From: Phaeoceros laevis
Lineage: Eukaryota; Anthocerotophyta; Anthocerotopsida; Notothyladales
Length of the DNA: 39,034 nucleotides
Assembly (NCBI GenBank): GCA_049999765.1
Contig: JBNGIQ010009210.1
Span: forward strand, 44,646-83,679
Reading direction: 5' to 3'
Position numbers and translations under genes: made by a program. The notes under the pieces are model-generated. The model was not told the origin of the DNA and ran no database searches. It saw only the letters and a list, made by a program, of their open reading frames with translations. Positions 9,920 to 17,796 of the stretch are shown one piece after another (the first letter of the stretch is position 1; the number at the start of each line of letters is the position of its first letter).

Positions 9920-11100
9920 ATGATGTCTGCCCTTTCCAGATGCTCATTACTTGATCCGTGGCTGACATGTGCAGTCGAGATTAAACAGAACCGTCGTGTT
10001 TCCAGGGAAGGTGAGAGCACCAGTACCATGCTTGCTGTCTGCCTCTGGCTCGAGGAGCTTGGGCCAGCCTTGGGTATGTCGTTAGAGGGACATGTGTTTC
10101 AGCACGTCGGACCTTACAACGACCGTCTCAGCAGGCTTCTCCTGCATCAGAATGCTGCTACAGTGATGAGAACCTTGCACTGCACTTGCAAGAAAATGGT
10201 CCGGCTGGCGGAGGTGGCCGACATCGCGAACTTCCAACCCTTCGAAGGCCAACCAGCTAACAGCAGCAGCGGATCTATAGTTCCAGGCGATTTGACCCTG
10301 CGACTGACGCTGTGGAAGAAACTGACAGACTGCAGCTGGCGCCAAGCCGAGCTACAATGGCCCAACCTCCTTGCCCATCTCAAAGGCTGGGAGGATGCAT
10401 GGAAAAATGGCGTGGGGCTGCAGTAGCTCCTCCAACTGCTAGACTTTGGCTGAAGTGGGAGATCTGGAACATCCCAACTGGAAGGGGGTGGCTGGGGTGA
10501 GAAGCGCAGGCCTACCGGCGCTATGATGCCTACCTGACAGTGAAAAGGTGTTTGAAGGTGATCAAGATGGTGGCCAACGAGCTGACCTTCAGTCCCGAAT
10601 ACCAAGACCAGCGGCTTCAGCTGGAGGCAAAGGCAGTGCTGCTGCAAGCAAGAGCCGAAGAGGAGAAGCTCAAGGAGGAGGGTCCCGAGCAGCAGCAGCA
10701 GAAGGACTGTGAGGTCGAGAACAACATGCAATTGAGGGTCCGGCATTTGGAAGCAGAACCCGCAAACAACGTCATGTGGGCGGCACNNNNNNNNNNTTGG
10801 GTCACGGGCTTGTAAACGACATGTCAGCTGATTGCTTACACTACATGTGCAAGGCTTGTTTCGTGTGTTAGGCCTCTGTCAGTATAGGAGTTCGAAAGGC
10901 CTGCCTGGATTTCTCAGCTATTTTGACAATGGTCAGCTGAAAGTTCGAACGGCGTTCAGAGACCGCGCAATATGGTGGTCATGCCATGCTTGCATGCCTA
11001 TTTCTGCTCAGCCTGCCTGAAGAGGCATTGCACTCACAACAGCAATTCTTGTCCCACATGCCGAACAAATATCAAGAGCACACTTCGACACATCCTGTGA
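9920..11100 (+). CDS. coiled-coil RING-finger protein, putative E3 ubiquitin ligase (gene 1)
   Basis: My model is 9920-10411, 10510-10786, a ten-N gap, 10797-10862 and 10960-11100. The introns at 10412-10509 (98 nt) and 10863-10959 (97 nt) have GT-AG ends and join in phase. The first exon has an unrecognised, possibly F-box-like helical region (HVFQHVG, NAATVMRTLHCTCKK). The second is a charged coiled coil (residues such as LQLEAKAVLLQARAEEEK). The last two form a C3HC4 RING: CKAC, then MPCLHAYFCSAC, then SCPTCRTN, ending in LRHIL. C-terminal RINGs of this type recruit E2 enzymes for ubiquitin transfer. The gap falls between the coiled coil and the RING, so residues may be missing there. The neighbouring gene at 12123 has the same architecture, which suggests a tandem duplication. 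The start codon is uncertain. Confidence 0.6.
10787..10796. other. assembly gap (10 N)
   Basis: Ten Ns interrupt the RING gene. The reading frame differs on the two sides, so the gap is not a true 10-base interval. Confidence 0.95.
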
Positions 11101-12122
11101 TCTGTCAACAATGCGGGTGCATACTTGACAGATGCAGTGACCTCGGACTAAATGGGAGAAAGGAGATTATTGGAGGTCTCCTTCGAAGTGTTTCCATCGG
11201 AAATAATCTAGGTTAAGCATAGCACAAAGCCTGGGTCCATATCGCAGGCACAATCGAAAGATTGAGCTGAAGCTGTGAAATCTTGCACTCATGGATTACT
11301 ATCGTGGTGCCAAGGTGTTGTCCTGCAACATTTTCCTGGTTTGGACGTCCTTAGACATGTCGGGATTGCTTCGAGCCCGTTTCGGAGGCAGTTTGACCTC
11401 AAATGTTCCTGGTTGGGCTTGTTGCTGTAACAGCAACTTTAGGTATGTGGGGCACTGTGGGCATCTGGAGGTCTTGGTGCCTGCATCGCATGGCCCTTCA
11501 TTGTTCAAATTAAACAGACCTGTCAACTCAAAGGTACCACAAGCGCTGGAACAGGTTTGGTCCTCACCAAAGAGTAGACTTCCAGCGTCGCTTTGTGCTT
11601 CAAATTCCCTGTTTCCGTCCAGCTCAACCGCTCACACTTCCGTGAGCTCAGGCAGCTAGTTGTATATGTATTGGAACATCTCTGACCGAACACTCACTTA
11701 TGACTAGCTGCCGTGAGATCATTAGGGGCAAATTTATGCCTTCTTTCCAAGCAAGGTAGATACCCATCAAATCCAGGTCAGTTTGCACACGTGTATGCAT
11801 GTTTCAGCATTCAGAGCACCTCGTCAACAGAGCTCAGTAGAGTTAGTGGCTTCGAGAAGCGTAGACGGGCAATTAACCCGGGAGCTCTTGCAGCTCAGTG
11901 GTCAACCTGAATCTTGACAGAGTGCTGAAAATGGTTGAGGGAGAGCAGAGCAAGGTATCTGCTGCCACTGCTTCCACGTCCATAAAGTGAAGGGAGCTGT
12001 ATTTGGAGACCATTCATCAAGACATTCAAGTCTCTGCTTTTATGACCAGCTGCTTGTTGTTGTGACCACAAAGCGTAGGAAGAAACACCTNNNNNNNNNN
12101 AAGGAGGGAACGGCTTTAGAAC
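11101..12122 (+). other. interval between the two RING genes
   Basis: About 1 kb including a ten-N gap at 12091-12100. The fragment KGAVFGDHSSRHSS just before the gap could belong to a 5' exon of the next gene, but I cannot define its borders. I see nothing else that reads as coding. Confidence 0.4.
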
Positions 12123-12653
12123 ATGGAGGAACGCCAAGAAGGATCAGTGAGAGACGTGAAGTCCCTTCTGGCTCAGAGGGAGGAGTTTACAGAAGCCGTC
12201 GCAGTCCACCGCTGTGCCATCGACAAGCGGCTGCCTATAGTACTAGACGTGGCCAACAGGGTGTTGGCAGCAGATGTGCTTTTATTTCGAGATGAACTCA
12301 ATTGCGCTGTGCAGACTTCACAAGCAAAGATTCTTAACCTGCAAGGTGTCATGGATAGGCTCAATGCGTTCGACGCGATAGAGAAACAATGGGTAGATAT
12401 CGCGGAGAGGGTACAGAAAGCTATTGACGTTGTGCGTGTCAGGTTCGAAGCTGAGAAGGCCCAAGCTGTGACAGTAGCACGAGAAGAGGCCAACGCTTGC
12501 CTGATTTGTATGGAACAGCCACACAATGTGGTCGTCATTCCATGCTTCCATGGCCACTTCTGCAGGGACTGCTTGGATGAAGCGATGATCACCGAAGAGA
12601 CTTGTCCCACATGCCGGACAGCTATATGCGGCATCGTTCCCTACAAGTTGTGA
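12123..12653 (+). CDS. coiled-coil RING-finger protein, putative E3 ubiquitin ligase (gene 2)
   Basis: A 176-residue open frame, uninterrupted, from an ATG at 12123. Residues 1-120 are helical and charged (MEERQEGSVRDVKSLLAQRE, FDAIEKQWVDIAERVQKAI), consistent with a coiled coil. Residues 125-170 are a C3HC4 RING with all metal ligands: CLIC, VIPCFHGHFCRDC and TCPTC. It ends in IVPYKL a few residues after the last cysteine pair, as in cIAP-like and BOI-like plant RING proteins. The expected activity is E2-dependent ubiquitin ligation; the substrate is unknown. The RING is close to that of the gene ending at 11100 (MPCLHAYFCSAC against IPCFHGHFCRDC). A ten-N gap 22 bp upstream means that a 5' exon may be missing and this ATG may be internal. 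Confidence 0.75.
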   Translation: MEERQEGSVRDVKSLLAQREEFTEAVAVHRCAIDKRLPIVLDVANRVLAADVLLFRDELNCAVQTSQAKILNLQGVMDRLNAFDAIEKQWVDIAERVQKAIDVVRVRFEAEKAQAVTVAREEANACLICMEQPHNVVVIPCFHGHFCRDCLDEAMITEETCPTCRTAICGIVPYKL

Positions 12654-13142
12654 ATGTATGGTGGAAAGACCACTAATGTTTTGAGGATAACCGCCAACGA
12701 GTTCGATAGTCCTTGGCCCCCGATCAGTATGGATTGTGGTAGCATCATGTGTGTGTGTGTGAGTGGATATTTGAGGAGGTTAGATGGTCCCATGTGACGC
12801 AACATTAGCAGATTCAACGAATTAATTTAGATGGTTCGGATTCTCCCAATTAGTTCAAGTGCCTCACATGTATGCTAAAAACCAGGCTCGTGCCCTTGCA
12901 CAAGTCCTACTGCTCATCTCAATCTCCGCTTGAGAGACTGAACTTGTTCTCTTTTGGATCAATGCTTAGCATGGACAGTACCCCAACAGTGATTTACCAA
13001 GGAAGAATGCGTGTACAGAGCCTACATTCATGAGAAGTCTTCTGGCTTCCTAGTTTTTCTATCTGCTCCTAAAGAAGATATGTAAAGGAGTACATGTAAA
13101 GAATGTAACAAACTGATGGCATACATTACAACTGTCTAATGG
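12654..13142. other. intergenic between convergent genes
   Basis: About 490 bp between the RING gene and the aspartyl protease gene, which are transcribed toward each other. It contains a short TG microsatellite (gtgtgtgtgtgag) and otherwise nothing recognisable; it is probably 3' UTR sequence. Confidence 0.6.
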
Positions 13143-15062
13143 CTACGGCTTGGGCTGCTCCATGTAGACGGACTTGCTAGACTGGGAAAAAATCATCCTG
13201 ACGTTCTTGAAGACGTTGACGCCCAGCAAGATCCTAACCCCAGCTGTTCTTATGGCTGGAACTTCTCCGACGGCAAACTGTGCACTTCTCACCTTAAAAG
13301 GGGCGGCACCTTCGAGTCTTCTGTCTCTACTTTCGGTGACGAGATCAACATCTACAAATGCGCTAGAGAACTGCATGGCAGCCAGCTGCCCGATGCCTCC
13401 GCCTCCAAGAGCAGGTCTTTCACTTTTCTGTTACAGGTTCCACAGTAGTCAGTAAACACGAGAGCAGGAGGGGGAGAGATATCAACAGACTAAGAACCTC
13501 GCCGTGATGTCTTACAATGATTTGCTCTGGTACACCAGCCAGTCTGGCAACATCTGGAGTTGCAACACAGAGGGACGATCCTAGATCAAGGAGAGCCATT
13601 TCTGGAGGTGCTTGACCTATTTTCACCTGGCGTCAGACAAGAAGGGAAGCAAGCATCAGATACCAAGGGAAATAGTTCGGAGTGAAAAAGTGGAATGAGG
13701 AGTAGAACCTCAGGTGGCGTCACTTGGCTACCTTGACAGACATGATGTTCAAAATGGTTGTTGAGGTTGCCAGTTTCTCTAGACCACGCAGATTACACTC
13801 ACCTCTGCTAGCAGCCCCAGCAGAGTAGAATATCATCTCGTTCTTGCAGTTGTCAAACTCCACATCCAACTGTGAGAGAACGTTCAGTCCCATTATCCCT
13901 GCTGCAGAAGGATCCCACCCTCTTAACATGTTTGCGTCCATCAGAAGTGCCTGGGAGTCAAACACTGTCTACTAAGAACCACAACAGCAGCAAATGATCA
14001 AAAATGTTCTTCCTGCACCAGAATGGCCGAGCAAGCCAACGTAGAGGAGATGTGCTGAGTGATGGAATCAGTGGAACTTACAGTGATTGGGTTCAGGAGG
14101 TGGTCTCCAAGCGTCACTTGTGCCAGGTTCACACTTAGGAAGCTTTGGTTCGAGGCACCTCCTCCAAACAGACCAACGGTTTGTTGTGCTGGATTAGGGG
14201 TTAGTCTCAACCTGTCATAGACCACGGATGGAGCAATCAGTGTGATTGTGCTAGCTGTATCCAAAATGAAGTTGAATGGCCCCTGGTTGTTGATTCTCAG
14301 CGGCACAAGAATGTAGTCTTTTGGCGATGCCTGTGTGCTTCGCAGCCTTGTTATTGACATTCGAGCTAGTGCCTTGTCACTGTGAGCATTTACAGAGGCA
14401 GCCACCTTTATCTTGCTCTTCCTCAGCCGAGCTGTTGCAAGCCTCAGCACCAGTTCATGTTTCTCAAAACAGTCTGTGAAAGAAACACCTGCAAGAAAGA
14501 CACCCTGAGACCGTCGTTCCTACTTATCCTTTTTATGTCAAAGCTGTGCTCTAGTGTGTGAGACCTAAACTCACCGAGAACCGTGAGCTCTTCTTTGATT
14601 GCGCTTGCCCTCATTTTCTCCACTTGCTCAATTACCTTCTGCACATGCAAACAGCTGCGACCATAAAACCATTATCCCCAAGGCAAATGTAAGGCTTTCT
14701 GGCCACGCGTTCATCTACGCAAGCACACTGTTTCACCAGCTCAAAGGCTTAGGATTGCTACCTAGCATTCCATGCTTCAAAGCATTCTACGGTCAACCTC
14801 CAATTTTACTGGACAGAACGATTTTAGAGAGTTCTGAAGTTGCCTTGAGACTCATTGATTCACTCTCTGATGCAGTTGCTCGTAGTTGAACGCTACGCAT
14901 TCTCAAGCACTGCTTCCATCCACTGATCCTGAAGCAACCAGGCCCGATTCTGCCCCATGGCCCGTCCTTCCAGAGGCTACTACGCCTATCCAACCTAGGC
15001 AAGACACCCGCAGATCCCGCAACGGCAGCTGGAAGACGCATCTTGCCCGCAATGCCGTCCAT
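13143..15062 (-). CDS. double retropepsin-like aspartyl protease, probably organellar
   Basis: Minus-strand exons I can define: about 14640-14575, 14488-14082, 13950-13732, 13626-13516 and 13427-13143 (stop). The introns between them are 86, 131, 105 and 88 nt, all GT-AG and all in phase. Two retropepsin-like lobes are present. Lobe 1 has ILVPLRINNQGPFNFILDTA with DTAST as the active-site loop, then VTLGDHLLNP and GIMGLNVLSQLDVEFD. Lobe 2 has VKIGQAPPEMALLDLGSS, then GVRILLGVNVFKNVRMIFS. The active-site loops are DTA and DLG; the leucine in the second is unusual. A further 5' exon probably lies at 15062 to about 14805; it encodes a basic, serine-rich stretch (MDGIAGKMRLPAAVAGSAG) like a transit peptide. 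I could not fix its donor site. Proteins of this type have a pepsin-like fold related to the retroviral protease; the substrate is unknown. Confidence 0.7.
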
Positions 15063-15119
15063 GTCTTTCTTCAAGGTCCCTCACCAGCGCAGCTCACCAG
15101 ACATCGGTAATAAAGAATT

Positions 15120-15290
15120 TCCTTCTCCAGCATTCGATTCTTCCCCCAAAACTCTATTTCTCGCAAATCCTTGATCCCTGAGTGGCAAGCTCGTTCGTCT
15201 TTGACTGCAACAGTATAGAGGTTCCACATCAGCATGTATGCAGCAGCATTCTTCGGCTGCAAACGCACTGCACCGTGGAATGGCCACAGG
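15120..15290 (-). pseudogene. PPR E-motif fragment
   Basis: The minus strand encodes AVRLQPKNAAAYMLMWNLY, which matches VVHLQPKHSAAYILMWNIY, the E motif of the PPR gene ending at 32565. The match stops after LYTVAV, and the continuation (GIKDLREIEFW) is unrelated. No PPR motifs precede it. About 58 bp of the same tail (tatttctcgcaaatccttg onwards) recurs at 15772-15830 on the far side of the 100-N gap. This is a relic of an E/E+ PPR gene. Confidence 0.6.
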
Positions 15291-15519
15291 AACATGCACA
15301 ATGAAGAAAGGCGGATGTGTTTCTCTTCGGACCTTGATACAATTCGAATGTAGTTACCGCAGTCCATCAACAGGATGGTTCAGGCACTTCTCGTCGTTAC
15401 GGGGCGCAGCGGATTCAAAGAACTCTGCAGGTCGTGGTGAGTACGCTGCTGCCTGGAGTTAGTATCATGACTTGAGGTGGAAAGACCTCCGAGATTCTTA
15501 TGCCTTGGTGGCTTGCAGC

Positions 15520-15610
15520 TTTGCCAATTGCACGGAATGCGCTGTTGGACAAGTACAAGTACAAGTTTGTGTCCGATCCTCCTCCGTGGTGGAACATCAG
15601 GTTGCACAAG
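15520..15610 (+). pseudogene. PDF-motif exon remnant (OSB-like)
   Basis: The plus strand reads RNALLDKYKYKFVSDPPPWW then NIRLHK, followed at once by a splice donor (gtaatc) at 15611. A possible acceptor, ttgcag, precedes 15520. The pattern L-L-x5-F-x-(N/D)-P-x-x-W-W-x-x-R-L-x-K|GT is the same as the first half of the PDF motif in the gene at 28712, whose exon also ends at the lysine. The second half of the motif would lie in or beyond the N gap. Opposite-strand PPR fragments on both sides suggest a rearranged locus. Confidence 0.5.
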
Positions 15611-15672
15611 GTAATCCATACATCGGTTTCCCACCTCTGTGATATTCAATCGGGCCAGATGCTGATAAAACT

Positions 15673-15772
15673 NNNNNNNNNNNNNNNNNNNNNNNNNNNN
15701 NNNNNNNNNNNNNNNNNNNNNNNNNNNNNNNNNNNNNNNNNNNNNNNNNNNNNNNNNNNNNNNNNNNNNNNN
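15673..15772. other. assembly gap (100 N)
   Basis: One hundred Ns, a placeholder length. Related sequence (cgcaaatccttg, ggcaagctcgttcgtct) lies on its right at 15778-15822 and at 15160-15200. The gap therefore sits within a local duplication. Confidence 0.95.
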
Positions 15773-15842
15773 TATTTCTCGCAAATCCTTGTCCCTGAGT
15801 AGTGGCAAGCTCGTTCGTCTGTGACTCCGTCCAGGTTTTGTC

Positions 15843-15872
15843 AGGCTTGCGGAAGGCAGGCTTGCGGAAGGT
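15843..15872. repeat. 15-bp tandem duplication
   Basis: Two copies of aggcttgcggaagg(c/t), adjacent and in the same orientation. Confidence 0.85.
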
Positions 15873-15946
15873 AGTGATTCTTCCGAATTGTCGCTCCCTG
15901 CACTGCAGCTCCTGGTGCTGAACGTGAAACCGGAAGTTACCTAGAA

Positions 15947-15985
15947 AGGCGATAAAAGATGCGTTTCGAGCATCTTTTATCGCCT
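15947..15985. repeat. perfect hairpin, 16-bp stem
   Basis: The arms AGGCGATAAAAGATGC and GCATCTTTTATCGCCT are fully complementary around the 7-nt loop gtttcga. It lies about 610 bp upstream of RPL15, in sequence without a supported gene. Confidence 0.9.
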
Positions 15986-16507
15986 CCGCGTCATCGGATG
16001 TGTATTCTCCAGCACTGGCTGGTGAGGGTGCTCGGGGGAGCCATCTAGGTACGTTTAGTCTTCCTTCATACCCATGGCCATCGTGCATGAGACAGCATTT
16101 CCGTGCGGAGAGATTTAGCGTCTGGACATCAAGTTCAAGCCTTGAACAAACGGGACAGCTTGTTATCGACCCCGCAACACAGAGATCGGTCATGGCTTTA
16201 GTAGTACCCGCTGTGTCTCTGGAAACGGCATCATGTTTTACAACCGGTTGGTAGTTAGGATTGATGAACAAACAACACGAAGAAGGTTGGCCAGAGAATT
16301 CGCGCCGCGCCACTTCTGGCCAAAGAGAAGCAGAAGATTGCTGTGCACCACGGTGCGTGAAGCACTGTAGTGAAATGAACTGTGAAGCACTGTAGTAAGC
16401 TACGAACACTGAACGGTGCTGTGAAGCACCACTTGGTAAAGTTGATATTTTGGAAGTTTGGAACGCGATTATTTCCAGTATTAGTGACCGCGCCTTGCCC
16501 TATTCCC
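15986..16507. other. intergenic upstream of RPL15
   Basis: I see no supported gene. A minus-strand open frame covers it but shows no family. There is a direct repeat of gtgaagcactgtagt near 16350 and 16380, with a third gtgaagcac near 16420. Confidence 0.4.
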
Positions 16508-16562
16508 AACCCTAGCCCGGCTTTACTTGTGCAACCAAACTCCGCAGGTATTCTTCCTTTTT
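16508..16562 (+). promoter_or_regulatory. telo-box-like element and pyrimidine tract upstream of RPL15
   Basis: The sequence aaccctag at 16508-16515 resembles the telo-box (AAACCCTA) that is common in plant ribosomal protein promoters. A pyrimidine tract (cttccttttt) at about 16552-16561 lies 36 nt before the ATG. Both positions fit a translation-machinery promoter; function is inferred. Confidence 0.45.
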
Positions 16563-16597
16563 AGGAATCGCTCTTGCGGGACTCGCAGCCAGCCGCC

Positions 16598-17558
16598 ATG
16601 GGTGCGTCTTCTCTACCGAAGTCCGTCAGCTGTGCAGCTCAGTAGCTAGGTGAGGTTCTTAAAGGTCTTCTGTCTGTGGTTGCAATGCAGGGGCCTACAA
16701 GTATCTGGAGGAACTGTGGAGGAAGAAGCAGTCCGATGTGCTAAGATTTCTACTCCGTGTGCGGTGCTGGGAGTACAGGCAGCTGCCGGGCATTGTCCGG
16801 ATCACTCATCCTTCTCGTCCCGACAAGGCCCGTCGCCTGGGCTACAAGGCCAAGCAGGTTGGCGAAGACTGCGAAATCTGCCTGTTGTTGTGCTGAGTCG
16901 TTGCTGCCGGGTTGTGTCGTGTTCTGTGCGGAATTTAGGGCACAAGACCTCGGATGCAGTACGTTTGTAGGGTTCCCTGCGCCATGTTTTTGATGAATTT
17001 TCTGCACAGGGCTATGTGGTGTACCGGATTCGGGTGCGCCGAGGAGGCAGGAAGAGGCCGGTTTCCAAGGGTATCGTGTATGGTAAGCCGAAGAATCAAG
17101 GTATCACTCAGCTGAAGTTTCAACGTAATCTGCGGTCCGTGGCGGAAGAACGTGCCGGACGCAAGCTCGGTGGTCTTAGGGTGCTCAACTCTTACTGGAT
17201 CAATCAGGTCTGTTTTGGGATATGTTCCCTTTTTTGCAGGCCATCAAAAGACAAACATTTTGCATTGCTGTGGCTCTAGAACGCTGATGATGCTCTTGTG
17301 TGGTCATTGCAGGATTCCACTTACAAGTATTTTGAGGTGATCCTTGTGGACCCTGCCCACAACGCTATCAGGAAGGATCCACGGATCAACTGGATCGTTA
17401 AGCCCGTCCACAAGCACCGGGAGCTTCGTGGGCTCACCTCAGCAGGGAAGAAGCACCGGGGTCTTCGCGGCAGAGGTCATCTGTTCCACAAGAATCGCCC
17501 TTCTGTGCGTGCAACATGGAAGCGCAATACCATGCTCTCCCTCAAGCGATACCGTTAA
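16598..17558 (+). CDS. RPL15: 60S ribosomal protein L15 (eL15)
   Basis: Four coding exons, 16598-16601, 16691-16857, 17010-17207 and 17313-17558, total 615 nt for 204 residues, the normal eL15 length. Introns of 89, 152 and 105 nt all have GT-AG ends. The first coding exon is only ATGG, so intron 1 splits codon 2. The protein is highly conserved: [20 protein letters not shown], then [39 protein letters not shown] and [20 protein letters not shown], ending in MLSLKRYR. It is a component of the large cytosolic ribosomal subunit and binds 28S rRNA. The start context gccgccATGG is strong. Nothing suggests loss of function. Confidence 0.98.
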
Positions 17559-17796
17559 GCTTTTTCTGGCACGTTTTGTGGAATCAGGACTATTTTTCAG
17601 TCACAGCTTCCGCTGTGAATTCAGTGACTTTTTTGTACTAGTTTACCTGTGTCCAGGAAAGGATGAACTACACATCCAAGGAGAGCCTGTAGGTTGCGGT
17701 TTTGTCTGATGTCTTTAGCTAGGTCCTTCACACTAATCTAGCACAGTGCTTGAAGTCCCATGGGAGATTCTCAAGGAATGGAGAGTTCGGTTTATT
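17559..17796. other. 3' region between convergent RPL15 and a PPR gene
   Basis: About 240 bp of presumed 3' UTR for both genes. There is no gene here. Confidence 0.6.

Noticed and set aside
15947-15985. miRNA precursor
   Set aside because: A 16-bp stem with a 7-nt loop cannot release a 21-nt duplex with the usual plant processing.
15597-16409. Long minus-strand frame through the 100-N gap with CPVC
   Set aside because: Its length depends on the Ns being read as open, and a single CxxC without partners is not a domain.
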